From Desulfurispirillum indicum S5 (lineage in GTDB: Bacteria > Chrysiogenota > Chrysiogenetes > Chrysiogenales > Chrysiogenaceae): a stretch of DNA of 64,000 bases. The stretch is taken from NCBI RefSeq assembly GCF_000177635.2, contig NC_014836.1:2650001-2714000 (forward strand), written 5' to 3'. Position numbers and translations under genes: made by a program. The first letter of the stretch is position 1; each line of letters begins with the position of its first letter. This document shows positions 44,976 to 55,570 of this stretch, in pieces. Below the pieces are notes generated by a model that did not search any database, was not told the origin of the DNA, and saw only the letters and a program-made list of their open reading frames with translations.

Positions 44976-45012
44976 AAAAAGGGTTCATGCTACCGCATGA
45001 ACCCTTTTTTTC
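44976..45012. terminator. Bidirectional intrinsic terminator
   Basis: AAAAAGGGTTCATGC, loop TACC, GCATGAACCCTTTTTTT: a 10-base perfect GC-containing stem with T-runs on both strands, between the convergent rny and yiiM-type genes. Confidence 0.92.
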
Positions 45013-45715
45013 ATTCCGTCAGACCAGAAAGTCTACTCTCCCAGTCCTCCACCTGACCACTGCGCAAACGCCCCAGCGCCAGCTCACGCCACCCCTGGGG
45101 GAGCGTTTCCAGCTCCACAAACTCGGCGAGCAGCGTTGTATTGAGCATGTCATGGTAGAGCAGGGCAATAATGCGCGACAGGGGCCACTGAGGCAGAGGC
45201 CGCTCCAGCAGTTCCATGGTATCACCCGCGCTCACCGTGCCGGTGCGCAGCACCCGGTAGTACCAGCCAGTGCGCCCACTGCTCTGTACCCTGTGGGCGA
45301 TGCGGGGATGCCCCAGGTGCACATTGAGTTTCCAGCAAGGCTGACGGGGCTGGGAAACCTGAACTTCCGCATCTCCCAGACGAAAGCGATCCCCAAGACA
45401 GACCGTCTCTTCGGTCAGCCCGACAGTGCTGATGTTTTCGCCGAATCCACCAGGCGCGAACTTGTGAGTGTCGGCCAGGGGAAACTCCTCCCGCCAGGCC
45501 CGATAGTGCTCCGCCGCATAGTGGTGAATGGCCTTGTCCCGGCCGCCATGGTGACGAGTATCAGCCTGCTCATCACCCTCTATGCCCAGCAGGGTTACCG
45601 TCAACGGCTCCAGGGTGGCCTGTTTGGCAATACCGCTGAATTTCCCGGCAGTGCCGATGGACTGCACCCGCCCGGTCAGAAGAGAATCAATGGCAACGAT
45701 TACTGATGGCTGCAT
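45011..45715 (-). CDS. yiiM: YiiM-type MOSC protein
   Basis: 234 residues. A MOSC domain (GIEGDEQADTRHHGGRDKAIHHY, FGENISTVGL, and the conserved Cys in QPRQPCWKL) is followed by the C-terminal 3-alpha helical tail, the YiiM layout. In E. coli YiiM detoxifies N-hydroxylated base analogues together with molybdenum cofactor and a reductase. ATG 45715 has GGAG 7 bases upstream. A putative promoter lies at 45744-45772, so it can be expressed apart from the nar operon in front of it. Confidence 0.87.
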   Translation of the reverse strand: MQPSVIVAIDSLLTGRVQSIGTAGKFSGIAKQATLEPLTVTLLGIEGDEQADTRHHGGRDKAIHHYAAEHYRAWREEFPLADTHKFAPGGFGENISTVGLTEETVCLGDRFRLGDAEVQVSQPRQPCWKLNVHLGHPRIAHRVQSSGRTGWYYRVLRTGTVSAGDTMELLERPLPQWPLSRIIALLYHDMLNTTLLAEFVELETLPQGWRELALGRLRSGQVEDWESRLSGLTE

Positions 45716-45743
45716 GGCTTGCTCCGATGATGGATTTGCCGTG

Positions 45744-45772
45744 ATCCTAATGGCAACGGGCTCTTCTGACAA
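45744..45772 (-). promoter_or_regulatory. Sigma-70-type promoter for yiiM-type gene
   Basis: On the minus strand TTGTCA, a 17-base spacer and TAGGAT, about 30 bases before the ATG. Confidence 0.45.
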
Positions 45773-45816
45773 GAGCGTCACGGAAAATCGTGCCCGGCCC
45801 CTGCAGACACAATGCC

Positions 45817-47217
45817 TCAGCAGGGCATTTCGGCGTGACGCCGGGCGTAGTACCACCAGGTCATGGCAATGCAGGTGATATAGAAGGCGATGAAGCCATA
45901 GAGAGCCATTTCGGGGCCACCCGTCATACTGATGGAAGTGCCATAGCTTTTTGGAATAAAGAACCCGCCATAGGCGGCGATGGCCGAACTGAACCCCAGC
46001 ACGGCAGCACCCTCCTTGTTGGCGTCCCGTACCGCCTGTTCCTGCGCCTGGGCACCTTTTCCTTCGGCTTCCCGCAAACGCTCGGTCATAAAAATGACCG
46101 GCACCATGCGGAAGGTGGAGCCATTACCGATACCCGTAGTGATAAACAGCACCATAAACATGGCCAGGAAACCCCAGAAGTTTCCACCACTGCCATTGGC
46201 AGGCAGGAAATACAGCACACCCAGTACGGCAACAGCCATGGCGATGAAGTTCCAGAAAGTAACCTTGGCGCCACCCAGCATATCCGAGAGCCAGCCACCC
46301 AGCGGCCGGATCAGGGCACCCACCAGCGGTCCTAGAAAGGCGTACTGCATGGCGTCAATACTGGGGAACTGGGTTTTGATCAGCATGGGAAAACCAGCGG
46401 CATAGCCGATGAACGAACCGAAGGTTCCCAGGTAGAGCCAGCACATCAGCCAGTTGTGTTTGCGCCGAAAGATGATGGCCTGATCGCGGAAGGACGCTTT
46501 GGCCGTGGCGATGTCATGCATGCCGAACCAGGCTGCCAGGGCGGCGATAGTAATGAAGGGAACCCAGATGAACCCGGCATTCTGCAGCCACATCTGCTTT
46601 GTGGTGCTGCCATCGGTCCAGGTGAGGGGCTCACCGCCCAGGAACCCGAAGACCCCCGCCGTGATAACCAGGGGAACCACAAACTGCACGGTGGAGACTC
46701 CCAGATTGCCAAGCCCGGCATTCAGGCCAAGGGCCGTGCCCTTCTGAGATTTGGGGAAGAAGAAGCTGATATTGGCCATACTGGAGGCAAAATTTCCGCC
46801 GCCAAAACCGCACAGCAACGCCAGGACCAGCATGACCACATAGGGAGTGCCGGTGTTCTGCACCGCAAAACCGATACCCAGGGCCGGCAGCAAAAGCGAT
46901 GCGGTACTGATGGCCGTCCAGCGCCGCCCGCCAAAGATGGGCACCATAAACGAGTAAAATATCCGCAGAGTCGCACCGGAAAGACCAGGCAGTGCCGCCA
47001 GCCAGAAGAGCTGATTGGCGCTGTAGGCAAAGCCCAGATTGGGCAGATTGACGACCACGACACTCCACACCATCCACACTGCAAAGGCCAGCAGCAGATT
47101 GGGAATGGATATCCAGAGGTTGCGCTGGGCAATACGTCGACCCTGCTCTTCCCAGAAACGGGGATCTTCCGGTTCCCAGCGGGTCAGGAGGTATGCTGAA
47201 GAATGGGACTTTGACAT
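45817..47217 (-). CDS. narK: Nitrate/nitrite MFS transporter, NarK2/NarU type
   Basis: 466 residues with twelve membrane helices. The nitrate signature appears as GLNAGLGNLGVST in helix 5, with a substrate-binding Arg expected in helix 2 (TLRIFYSF). The N-terminal extension (YLLTRWEPEDPRFWEEQG) is typical of the NarK/NarU exchanger branch, thought to exchange nitrate for nitrite. ATG 47217 has GGAGG 7 bases upstream. It is the last gene of the nar operon and lies 52 bases after the second transporter. Confidence 0.9.
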   Translation of the reverse strand: MSKSHSSAYLLTRWEPEDPRFWEEQGRRIAQRNLWISIPNLLLAFAVWMVWSVVVVNLPNLGFAYSANQLFWLAALPGLSGATLRIFYSFMVPIFGGRRWTAISTASLLLPALGIGFAVQNTGTPYVVMLVLALLCGFGGGNFASSMANISFFFPKSQKGTALGLNAGLGNLGVSTVQFVVPLVITAGVFGFLGGEPLTWTDGSTTKQMWLQNAGFIWVPFITIAALAAWFGMHDIATAKASFRDQAIIFRRKHNWLMCWLYLGTFGSFIGYAAGFPMLIKTQFPSIDAMQYAFLGPLVGALIRPLGGWLSDMLGGAKVTFWNFIAMAVAVLGVLYFLPANGSGGNFWGFLAMFMVLFITTGIGNGSTFRMVPVIFMTERLREAEGKGAQAQEQAVRDANKEGAAVLGFSSAIAAYGGFFIPKSYGTSISMTGGPEMALYGFIAFYITCIAMTWWYYARRHAEMPC

Positions 47218-47269
47218 GGTATTTCCTCCAGGAAAAGAATAAGAGGCAGAAGGCGTTGTGCAGAAGCTG

Positions 47270-48544
47270 TCATGGGCGATCCCTCTTCGAAAGCTCGTCC
47301 CCCCGTGCCGCAATGAGCTTGAGGTTCTTCAATCCCCGCACCTCCGTTGAGTACATCCAGACCAGCGACCAGCAGGTTGCTCCGAAGAGAAAGAGGAAGA
47401 TGCTGCTGTTGATGGCCGTCAGATCCACCAGAAGCCCGAAGAGCACCGGGAAGAGAAATCCCCCCAAACCCCCGATCAGGCCCACAATGCCCGAGATAAC
47501 GCCGATATTTTCGGGGTATTCGTCGCCGATGTACTTGAAGACAGAAGCCTTGCCGAAACCCCAGGCGATACCCACGATGAAGAGCAGCAAGGTGAAAACC
47601 CAGGCATTGAGACCCAGGCTGAGCGTCACCTCACCGCGCAGGGTATGAAAAGTCACCTCGTGCTGGGGATAGGAGAGCAGGAAGAGACAGATGCAGGAAG
47701 TCCACATAACCCACCAGGTGACCGTATGTGCCCCGAATCGATCGGAAAGCCAGCCGCCCAGAGCGCGGATCACCCCCGAAGGCAACACGAATATGGCGGC
47801 AATCAGCGCCGCTGTCTGGATGCCGAATCCATACTCACTGATATAATAACGGGTCAGCCACAGGGAGATCGCCACATAACCGCCGAAGACAATGGAATAG
47901 TACTGACAGTACTTCCAGACCCGGATATCCTTCAGGGCTGAAAGCTGCTGGCGAATGGTGACCTGGGAACCCACCCGGTGGCTGGGGTCACTGTAGGTGA
48001 AAAACCAGAACAGGATCACGACCACCGCCATGGCCACCGCATAGATTCTGGGGACCGCCTGCCAGCCATAGACCACCACCAGGGTAGGTGCCGCAAATTT
48101 GGTAATGGCGGCTCCCGCGTTACCGGCGCCGAAAATCCCCATGGCAAAACCGCGCCGTTCCTGGCTGAACCAGCGGCCGGTATAGGCAATACCAACGGCA
48201 AAAGAGCCCCCCGCCACGCCCACAAAGAGCCCCAGCACCAGAAAGTGCCAATAGGTGGTTGCCGCACTGATCAACCAGATGGGAATGAGAGTGGAAATCA
48301 TCAGCAGGGTGAAAACCACGCGCCCGCCATAGGTATCCGTCCACATTCCCAGCGGCAGGCGGATCAGCGACCCCGTGAGAATCGGCGTGGCTGCCAGCAG
48401 GCCGAACTGGGTATCACTGAGCCCCAGTTCATCCTTGATGGGAATACCGATAACGGAAAACATGACCCAGACGGCGAAACAGGCAGTAAAGGCCAGCGTG
48501 CTCATGACGAGCACCGAAATCTGTTGCTTCTGACGTGTTGCCAT
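47270..48544 (-). CDS. narK: Nitrate MFS transporter, NarK1 type
   Basis: 425 residues with twelve helices, lacking the long N-terminal extension of its neighbour. The signature GAGNAGAAITKF in helix 5 and RLPLGMWTDTYGGR after helix 2 fit the NarK1 proton-nitrate symporter branch. The pairing of one NarK1 and one NarK2 is known in denitrifiers, where both are needed at the start and during nitrate respiration. ATG 48544 follows GAGGTGG. A hairpin with T-run separates it from narI. Confidence 0.88.
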   Translation of the reverse strand: MATRQKQQISVLVMSTLAFTACFAVWVMFSVIGIPIKDELGLSDTQFGLLAATPILTGSLIRLPLGMWTDTYGGRVVFTLLMISTLIPIWLISAATTYWHFLVLGLFVGVAGGSFAVGIAYTGRWFSQERRGFAMGIFGAGNAGAAITKFAAPTLVVVYGWQAVPRIYAVAMAVVVILFWFFTYSDPSHRVGSQVTIRQQLSALKDIRVWKYCQYYSIVFGGYVAISLWLTRYYISEYGFGIQTAALIAAIFVLPSGVIRALGGWLSDRFGAHTVTWWVMWTSCICLFLLSYPQHEVTFHTLRGEVTLSLGLNAWVFTLLLFIVGIAWGFGKASVFKYIGDEYPENIGVISGIVGLIGGLGGFLFPVLFGLLVDLTAINSSIFLFLFGATCWSLVWMYSTEVRGLKNLKLIAARGDELSKRDRP

Positions 48545-48554
48545 AACCACCTCG

Positions 48555-48579
48555 AAAAAGCCCGGCCGCGCAGCCGGGC
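48555..48579 (-). terminator. Intra-operon terminator between narI and narK1
   Basis: On the minus strand GCCCGGC, a six-base loop, GCCGGGC and five T residues, directly after narI. It probably lowers transporter expression relative to the reductase. Confidence 0.65.
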
Positions 48580-48585
48580 GTGTCT

Positions 48586-49269
48586 TCAGTTATGACCAGT
48601 GGTGCGCCTGCGGTTCCAGATAACCACCTGGGCTGGCCGCCACAGATAGCCCAGGGGAACGCTCAGCACATGCACCAGACGGGTGAACGGGAGTACCGCG
48701 ATCAGGACAAAGGCGTTGACCGCGTGGAATTTGACAATCCAGGGCAGGTTGGCCATGTATTCCACCTGCGGACTCAAACTGAACAGCGACCACAGCCAGG
48801 GGGTGGCCGTATGCAGATACCACACCGATCCCCAGCGCAGGGTAACGGCGATCACGACACCACTGATGACCTGCAGCAGCAGAAGGAGCAGGAGCACCCA
48901 GTCCATGGTGGTGGTCACCACCTTTACCCGTGGCCGGGTAAAGCGACGTACCATCAGCAGGGCAATGCCAATAACCGTGGTGATTCCCAGGGCCAGCCCC
49001 GTGACCTCCAGCAGATACAGGCGCAAGGGCCGACCGGCCAAGGTGGCCCAGGCCGCCGGAAAGAGAAAGGCCAGCAGATGGGCCGCCAGAACCAGGAAAA
49101 TCGCAATGTGCCAGGGCACCGAACCCCAGTAGAGCATGGGACTCTCCAGGAACTGCGAGGAGTGCGAAGAGTGGGAGTAACGGTCGCGGGAGTAGCGATA
49201 CCAGGTGGCACCGATTGCGAGAACCACCGCGACATAGGGGAATATGGCAAAAAAGAACAGATCAGGCAT
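48586..49269 (-). CDS. narI: Respiratory nitrate reductase gamma subunit
   Basis: 227 residues, a five-helix membrane cytochrome b that oxidises quinol. The heme-ligand histidines are in WHIAIFLVLAAHLLAF (helix 2) and in KFHAVNAF and RLVHVLSVP (helix 5). ATG 49269 has GGAGG upstream and overlaps the narJ stop by 8 bases. It passes electrons from menaquinol to NarH. Confidence 0.95.
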   Translation of the reverse strand: MPDLFFFAIFPYVAVVLAIGATWYRYSRDRYSHSSHSSQFLESPMLYWGSVPWHIAIFLVLAAHLLAFLFPAAWATLAGRPLRLYLLEVTGLALGITTVIGIALLMVRRFTRPRVKVVTTTMDWVLLLLLLLQVISGVVIAVTLRWGSVWYLHTATPWLWSLFSLSPQVEYMANLPWIVKFHAVNAFVLIAVLPFTRLVHVLSVPLGYLWRPAQVVIWNRRRTTGHN

Positions 49270-49819
49270 GGAACACCTCCACATCGGGGGGAGCAGTACA
49301 AAGCGTGGTTACAGAGCGATCAATACAGTACTCAAGGGACTGCAGGATATGTCGATAGGGGTTTTCTCCCTGGGCCAGTGCTCCATGGATGGATCTGACA
49401 GCTGGCAGCAGCGCGTCCCTGGCGAGGGCACCATGTTCCGTTGAACCCGCCGTGGTCGCCAGAAAGCGCAGGACCGTCGCCAGGTGATCCGCCAGTTCAC
49501 CGGGATCAGGAGTAATGCCCCGCTGACGGTAGATCTCCTGGAGCCGAATCAGGAACTGCCCGCGTCGGGCATCATCACCGAAGAGGTGGTAGCCCACATA
49601 GGGGGCGGCCAGGGGCTGCAGGTCAAAGGCCGCGGTGTAGGCCTCCTGCATGACCTTCACCCCAGAATCCTCCGCAACCCCGCAGAAGAATTCCAGGGGT
49701 TGTGCCGCCTGGGGAAGAAACGCGGCTGCCTGGGCCGCCTGGCGGGCCACCGACGCCATATGCAGATCGGGATAGCGCATGAGGACACTGAAGCAGCGAT
49801 AGAGTTCTGCGGTTATCAT
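49262..49819 (-). CDS. narJ: Nitrate reductase assembly chaperone
   Basis: 185 residues, a helical TorD/NarJ-type chaperone needed to insert molybdenum cofactor into NarG. CFSVLMRYPDLHM at the start, LQPLAAPYVGYHLFGDDARRG (the Y-x-x-H-LF-D-x-R-RG region) and LADHLATVLRFLA match NarJ. AAGGTG precedes the ATG, 11 bases after narH. Cytoplasmic and not part of the final enzyme. Confidence 0.94.
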   Translation of the reverse strand: MITAELYRCFSVLMRYPDLHMASVARQAAQAAAFLPQAAQPLEFFCGVAEDSGVKVMQEAYTAAFDLQPLAAPYVGYHLFGDDARRGQFLIRLQEIYRQRGITPDPGELADHLATVLRFLATTAGSTEHGALARDALLPAVRSIHGALAQGENPYRHILQSLEYCIDRSVTTLCTAPPDVEVFHA

Positions 49820-49830
49820 CTGAGCACCTT

Positions 49831-51312
49831 TTACCAGCGACGCGCGGGAGCAAGACGCGCGCCAAAGCCATTGGCGCCGCGATGCTCATGGGGATCAGTA
49901 TGGGCCTCAATGGCCATTTCGCGGGCCATAGGCGGCACGACGATGCGCTCCTTGATGCTGCTCAGCGCGCTCATGCGATAGATCTCCCGGGCCACTTGCG
50001 GAGCCACTATCGCAGCAGCCTGCTCCACCTCGCCGGCACTCAGGTCGCCGACACTGTCAGCCCGGCGCTGCAGCCGCACGGCAATCAGGCGCCGGTACAC
50101 CGCTTCGACCTCCTGCTCGTTGCCGCCGGCAAAGAGATTCGCCAGATAGCGCAGGGGCAGACGCGCCTTCTCCAGACTGCTGAAACTCGCCTGGGCCATA
50201 TCGGCCACTCCGCCTTCCACCTTGGCCAGCACAGGCAGCAGGGGTGGCACATAAAAGAGCATAGGCAGAGTGCGGAACTCGGGATGCAGGGGCAAGGCCA
50301 GCCCCCACTCCTTGACGAAGCGATACACCGGGGACTGCCGGGCGGCCTCCAGCAGGGGGAACGGAATGCCATCACGGCGAGCCTGGGCGATCACGGCAGG
50401 ATCATGGGGGTTGAGGATGAGTTCGCGCTGGGCCGCTGCCAGCTCCTGGGGTGGCAGGCCGGCGGTGGCGGCAATGCCGGCGGCATCGTAGAGCAGAACC
50501 CCCATATAGCGGATACGCCCCACGCAGCTGGCATAGCAGCCAGGCATCTCCCCCGACTCCAGACGGGGATAGCAGCTGATACACTTTTCCGACTTTCCCG
50601 CCGTCCAGTTATAGTAGGTCTTCTTGTACGGACAGGCCGAGACGCACATGCGCCAGCCCCGGCACTTCTCCTGATTGATCAGCACCACCCCGTCTTCGCC
50701 ACGCTTGTAGATTGCCCCCGAAGGACAGCCAGCCACACAGGCCGCATTGAGACAGTGGTTGCAGCGGCGGGGCAGATAGAAAAAGGCCATGCGCTCCGTG
50801 GCAAACAGCTGCTGACGCTCATCGGGCGTCAGACCTTCCAGTGAAGGGTCATTGGCCGCGTAGAGGCTGGAGCCACCCAGGTCATCATCCCAGTTGGGGC
50901 CGCTTTGGGGGTCCATGGGCTGACCCGTCACCATGGAAACGGAGCGGGCCACAGGCTGATCACTCCCCTGACCGGCCTGGAAGAGATCCTGATAGCGGTA
51001 AGTCCAGGGCTCGTAATAATCATCCATGGAGGGCAGGTCAGGATTGTGGAAGAGGTTGAGCAGCCCCTTGCCCTTGCCGCCGCTGCGCAGTTGCAGGGGC
51101 TGCTTTTCACCATCCCAGCCTCCCCGGTAGTGTTCCTGGTCTTCCCAGCGGGTGGGATAGCCCGTGCCGGGCTTGGTTTCCACATTGTTCCACCACATGT
51201 ATTCCGCGCCCTTGCGGTCGGTCCAGATATTCTTGCAGGTGACACTGCAGGTGTGACAGCCAATGCACTTATCGAGATGAAAAACGGAAGAGACCTGTGC
51301 CCGGATATTCAT
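49831..51312 (-). CDS. narH: Respiratory nitrate reductase beta subunit
   Basis: 493 residues. It carries three 4Fe-4S and one 3Fe-4S cluster: CIGCHTCSVTCKN at the start, CNHCLNAACVAGCP, CRGWRMCVSACP (Trp in place of a Cys, the 3Fe-4S site) and CISCYPRLESGEMPGC. The C-terminal half has the NarH-specific TLPMLFYVPPLLP region. It links NarI hemes to NarG clusters on the cytoplasmic side. It lies 49 bases after narG. Confidence 0.97.
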   Translation of the reverse strand: MNIRAQVSSVFHLDKCIGCHTCSVTCKNIWTDRKGAEYMWWNNVETKPGTGYPTRWEDQEHYRGGWDGEKQPLQLRSGGKGKGLLNLFHNPDLPSMDDYYEPWTYRYQDLFQAGQGSDQPVARSVSMVTGQPMDPQSGPNWDDDLGGSSLYAANDPSLEGLTPDERQQLFATERMAFFYLPRRCNHCLNAACVAGCPSGAIYKRGEDGVVLINQEKCRGWRMCVSACPYKKTYYNWTAGKSEKCISCYPRLESGEMPGCYASCVGRIRYMGVLLYDAAGIAATAGLPPQELAAAQRELILNPHDPAVIAQARRDGIPFPLLEAARQSPVYRFVKEWGLALPLHPEFRTLPMLFYVPPLLPVLAKVEGGVADMAQASFSSLEKARLPLRYLANLFAGGNEQEVEAVYRRLIAVRLQRRADSVGDLSAGEVEQAAAIVAPQVAREIYRMSALSSIKERIVVPPMAREMAIEAHTDPHEHRGANGFGARLAPARRW

Positions 51313-51361
51313 GAGCGTCCTCCTTGAAGGTCGTTCTGAGGCAATAGAGGGAATTCACGGC

Positions 51362-54300
51362 TTACCATTGGGGCTCTCCTTCCAGTTTGCGGATGAGCAC
51401 AAAAGTATCCCGGTTGGTGCCGGTGGGACCCCAGTAGTTAAAGCCATAGGTAAACTGACCGTAGCCACCGGCCATGAGATTTGGCTTGAGACGGGTGCGG
51501 ATCAGGCTGTTGTGGCTGCCACCCCGCCCTCCCCGCAGCGGCGATTTGGGCACGCCGACGGTGCGCTCAGGAGCGTGATAGATAAAGGCGATGCCCTCGG
51601 GAATACGCGCGCTGACCACCGCCCGGGTCATGACAACGCCGTGGTCGTTGTACACCTCGACCCAGTCATTGTCCTGCAGGTCGATGCGGGCGGCATCCCG
51701 GTCATTGATCCACAGGGGATGCAGGCCCCGTGACAGGGTAAGCATGCGGTGGTTATCACCATAGGTGGAGTGAATACCCCACTTGCCATGGGGGGTCAGA
51801 TAGTTCAGGGCGATGGTCCGACCTTCCGGTTCACTGGCCACCAGATCCTGCAGCAGAGCGGCCTCCAGTTTCGGCTTATAGGTAGGCAGGTGTTCACCGT
51901 AGGCCAGATAGCTCTGGTGATCCAGGTAGAAGTGCTGACGTCCGGTCAGGGTCCGCCAGGGCACCAGGCGCTCCACATTGAGGCAGTAGGCGCTGTAGGC
52001 GCGACCATCATTACTGATACCCGTCCAGCAGGGGCTGGTGAGCAGACGGCGGGGCTGGCGGGCGATATCCTCGAAACTGGTGCGCACACTGCGGTTTTTC
52101 TCTGCCAGATCCACCAGGGGCAGCCCCACCTTCTTCTCCTCGGCCACAAAGGCGCGGTAAGCCACCTCGCCATTGGTCTCCGGTGCCAGGTGCATGATGA
52201 TATTGGCGGCATCGGACGCCCTTTCCAGCGATGGATAGCACTGACCATCCCACTGGTGCACCGGGCGCGAGGCCAGCAATTCGTCGTATTCGGGCTGCAC
52301 CGACCAGGTAAGGCCGTGCATGCTCAGGCCATTCTCACGGGCCCCCGGCCCCAGGGAGAGCATGCGCTGGTAGAGGTCCACGTAGTTGCGCTCCACCACC
52401 ACCAGGCCCGGCATGGTTTTCCCGGGAATGGGCTCACATTCGCCACGGCTCCAGTCGCGCACCTCGCGCTGGGCCATTTCCGCGGGAGTATCGTGCTGCA
52501 GGGGCACCGCCACCACATCCAGGATGGGCTCGGGCAGGTGCACTAGCGCCAGCTCACTGACCTTGCGGGCGATGTCCTGGAAGATATCCCAGTCGGGACG
52601 AGCCTCCCAGCAGGGCGCTACCGCCGCCTGCAGCGGGTGGATAAAGGAATGCATGTCCGTGGTATTCAGGTCGTCTTTTTCGTACCAGGTGGCCGTGGGC
52701 AGCACCAGATCCGAATACAGGGCGCTGGTATCCATGCGGAAATTGATATCCACCACCAGATCCAGTTTGCCCTCGGGAGCCTTTTCACGCCAGACCGCTT
52801 CCGTGACACCATCGCGAGCAGTCTCAGGGGCAATGGCGCTGGAGTGGGTACCCAGATAGTGCTTGAAAAAGTACTCCTGCCCCTTGGCACTGGAAGAGAG
52901 GGCATTGCCCCTCCAGATAAACCACAGGCGCGGCCAGTTTTCGGGGGCGTCGGGGTCCTCCACCGCAAAGTGCAGTTGCTTCTGTTTGAGCTGTTCGACA
53001 GACCAGGCGACGATGGCAGGGGCGTCCTTGGCTCCGTCGGCCTGGGCAGCAGCAGCCAGATCCAGGGAATTGCGGTTGAACTGAGGGAAAAACGGCAGCC
53101 AGCCGCGCTTGACCGCCCGTACCTGATGATCCATGGTGTGCCCGCCTGCCAGGGGACCATCATGGCTCGCCGGATTCAGCTGCTCTTCGTCAACCGCCCG
53201 CTCATAACGCCACTGATCGCTGTGCACATAGTGAAAAGAGGGAGTGTTCTGGAAACGTGGCGGCCTGGTCCAGTCCAGGGCTCCGGCAATGGTCAGCCAG
53301 GGAGCCATGGGAGCCAGTTTTTCCTGCCCCACATAGTGATTGAGTCCACCGCCATTCTTGCCCACACAGCCACACAGCATGAGGGCCACAATCCCGGCAC
53401 GGTAGGTGAGATTGGCATGATACCAGTGGTTGATGCCGGCACCGATGATGATGGAACACTTGCCATCGGTGCGCTGAGCGGTATCCGCCCACTCCCGGGC
53501 AAAGCGGATCACAGTGTCGCGGCCCACCCCACTGTACTTTTCCTGCCAGGCCGGGGTATAGGGTGCCGTTTCGTCATCAAAGTCACGGGCGCAGCCCTCG
53601 GCGACACCGGGCCGGGCCACGCCGAACTGGGCCATCAGCAGGTCATACACCGTGGTGACAGCAATGGTGCCGCGATCACTTTCCACGTAGCGCACGGGAA
53701 CGCTGCGCAGGAGCTTCTCCGTTCCGGCAAAGTCATCGAACCGGACTTTCAGCACCTCGTCATTTTCATCGGCGAAGCTCAGGCGCGGACTGATGGGCTT
53801 GCCATCGAGACCATCTTCCATCTTCAGGTTCCACTCACCCTTGCGCTCCTGCCAGCGAAAGCCGAGGGACCCCAGGGGCATGCGGGGAGCACTGCTCGTC
53901 TCATCCCAGACCAGGAACTTGAACTCCCCGTTTTCCACCTCCCGGTAAGGTGTCAGTTTCGCAGCGGGCACCATGCGTCCGGGCTGCCAGGAGTCCTGGC
54001 GCTTTTCCAGTTCAATCAGAAAGGGACTGTCCGTATAGCGCTTCACATAGTCCAGGAATGCCGGCGTCGGGGCCTCGTGGTGATACTCCTTGAGAATCAC
54101 GTGGTTGACCGCCATCCAGAAAGCACCATCCTGGCTGGCATGCACCGGAATCCACCAGTCGCCATACTTGGAGGTCATATTGAGATCGGGGGAGAGAACC
54201 GCAACCTTGGTGCCGTTGTGCCGGGCCTCCGCCAGAAAGTGCACATCGGGAGTGCGGGTCATGCCCAGGTTGGCACCCATGACCGCGATAAACTTGCTGT

Positions 54301-54985
54301 TATACCAGTCGGCACTTTCGGCCACATCGGTCTGCTCCCCCCAGATTTCCGGTGAAGCATTGGGCAGATCACAGTACCAGTCGTAGAAGGAGAGGTTCAC
54401 CCCGCCCAGCAGCTGCAGAAAACGCGAGCCGGCCGCATAGCTGAGCATGGACATGGCGGGAATGGGCGAAAAGCCGATGACCCGGTCGGGGCCGTATTTC
54501 TTGATCGTATAGATGGTGGAAACGGCAATCATTTCCAGCGCTTCCTCCCAGTCGATACGACGGAACCCCCCTTTGCCGCGGGCCTGCTGATAGGCGCGAC
54601 GGCTCTCGGGACTCTCCACGATGGAGGTCCAGGCATCCACCGGATCATCGTGCTGGGAGCGGGCCTCGCGCCACAGATCCTGCAGTACCCCACGCAGATA
54701 GGGGTATTTGACCCGCAGCGGGCTGTAGAGATACCAGGAGCAGGAAGCGCCCCGCTGGCATCCCCGAGGTTCATAGGGAGGAATCTCTCCTGCCAGCGGG
54801 GGGTAGTCAGTGGCCTGCATCTCCCAGGCGACAATGCCATCCTTGACGGCCACATTCCACGAACAGCTGCCGGTGCAGTTGACCCCGTGGGTACTGCGCA
54901 CCACGCGATCATGCTGATGGCGGTTGCGGTAGAAATCTTCCCAGGTGCGGGCCTGGGGGTCGATGATATCCTGTATCCAGCTCAT
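51362..54985 (-). CDS. narG: Respiratory nitrate reductase alpha subunit
   Basis: 1207 residues, near the usual 1220-1250. It reduces nitrate to nitrite at a bis-MGD molybdenum centre. H33-x3-C37-x3-C41 (HGVNCTGSC) binds the FS0 cluster and [13 protein letters not shown] contains the Asp molybdenum ligand, the mark of cytoplasmic NarG rather than Nap. No Tat signal is present. The start overlaps the cytochrome gene by 4 bases. Product nitrite could be removed by NarK2. Confidence 0.97.
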   Translation of the reverse strand: MSWIQDIIDPQARTWEDFYRNRHQHDRVVRSTHGVNCTGSCSWNVAVKDGIVAWEMQATDYPPLAGEIPPYEPRGCQRGASCSWYLYSPLRVKYPYLRGVLQDLWREARSQHDDPVDAWTSIVESPESRRAYQQARGKGGFRRIDWEEALEMIAVSTIYTIKKYGPDRVIGFSPIPAMSMLSYAAGSRFLQLLGGVNLSFYDWYCDLPNASPEIWGEQTDVAESADWYNSKFIAVMGANLGMTRTPDVHFLAEARHNGTKVAVLSPDLNMTSKYGDWWIPVHASQDGAFWMAVNHVILKEYHHEAPTPAFLDYVKRYTDSPFLIELEKRQDSWQPGRMVPAAKLTPYREVENGEFKFLVWDETSSAPRMPLGSLGFRWQERKGEWNLKMEDGLDGKPISPRLSFADENDEVLKVRFDDFAGTEKLLRSVPVRYVESDRGTIAVTTVYDLLMAQFGVARPGVAEGCARDFDDETAPYTPAWQEKYSGVGRDTVIRFAREWADTAQRTDGKCSIIIGAGINHWYHANLTYRAGIVALMLCGCVGKNGGGLNHYVGQEKLAPMAPWLTIAGALDWTRPPRFQNTPSFHYVHSDQWRYERAVDEEQLNPASHDGPLAGGHTMDHQVRAVKRGWLPFFPQFNRNSLDLAAAAQADGAKDAPAIVAWSVEQLKQKQLHFAVEDPDAPENWPRLWFIWRGNALSSSAKGQEYFFKHYLGTHSSAIAPETARDGVTEAVWREKAPEGKLDLVVDINFRMDTSALYSDLVLPTATWYEKDDLNTTDMHSFIHPLQAAVAPCWEARPDWDIFQDIARKVSELALVHLPEPILDVVAVPLQHDTPAEMAQREVRDWSRGECEPIPGKTMPGLVVVERNYVDLYQRMLSLGPGARENGLSMHGLTWSVQPEYDELLASRPVHQWDGQCYPSLERASDAANIIMHLAPETNGEVAYRAFVAEEKKVGLPLVDLAEKNRSVRTSFEDIARQPRRLLTSPCWTGISNDGRAYSAYCLNVERLVPWRTLTGRQHFYLDHQSYLAYGEHLPTYKPKLEAALLQDLVASEPEGRTIALNYLTPHGKWGIHSTYGDNHRMLTLSRGLHPLWINDRDAARIDLQDNDWVEVYNDHGVVMTRAVVSARIPEGIAFIYHAPERTVGVPKSPLRGGRGGSHNSLIRTRLKPNLMAGGYGQFTYGFNYWGPTGTNRDTFVLIRKLEGEPQW

Positions 54986-55524
54986 AGACTTTTCCTCCCT
55001 GCAGTGGATGAAATGGGTGTCATGGTCCGCTGAACTCTGGCGGCACTTCGTCGCCGGCTCAACAGAAAGAAAAGGCCAAAGAGTATGGCGGCGCCCAATG
55101 CTCCATGGAGCACAAAGCCAGAGGACGTGCCGCGAACCGGTGAGCTCTCAGCTGACTGGGCGAGAAAGGCGGTAACATGTCGCCTTTCGTCCTCGGTCAG
55201 TGGACGCTCCCGATAGATGGCCGCCATAGTGGGGAAGTGGTGCAGGTTTTCCAGAAGAGTCTGTATCCCTTCGGGGCTGAGGAAATGGGAGAGATAAGTC
55301 AGGTCACTGGCCAGACTGGCGTTGCCGGCCACGCCAAACTCGGCGGCGCCCAGGCCATGGCAGGCAATACAGGATGCCCCTCCATTGGCGTAGGCCGCAC
55401 CGCCAAAATACCATTGCCGCCCGTCGTCAACACTGCCTGGCGCAGAGCAGGCAGAGCCGGCAAGGATAAACAGAAAGCCGATGACCGCCAGCGCGCAGAT
55501 ACCGAAACGTCCTGAATACATCAT
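54982..55524 (-). CDS. Tail-anchored monoheme cytochrome c of the nar operon
   Basis: 180 residues from ATG 55524 (GGAGG 7 bases upstream). A signal peptide or N-anchor ([21 protein letters not shown], with a possible lipobox at the Cys) is followed by one CIACH heme site near residue 53, a Met-containing helix region and a C-terminal membrane helix ([16 protein letters not shown]). It is first in the nar operon, as NarC is in Thermus, but NarC there is larger and diheme. It probably carries electrons to or from the membrane quinol system; the role is inferred. Confidence 0.8.
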   Translation of the reverse strand: MMYSGRFGICALAVIGFLFILAGSACSAPGSVDDGRQWYFGGAAYANGGASCIACHGLGAAEFGVAGNASLASDLTYLSHFLSPEGIQTLLENLHHFPTMAAIYRERPLTEDERRHVTAFLAQSAESSPVRGTSSGFVLHGALGAAILFGLFFLLSRRRSAARVQRTMTPISSTAGRKSL

Positions 55525-55570
55525 GCGTTTACCTCCTTGACCATGCTGTTCAATCAAGCACGATACCAAG

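Noticed and set aside
52637-54355. 572-residue plus-strand frame
   Set aside because: Antisense shadow of narG; no start signal or domain.
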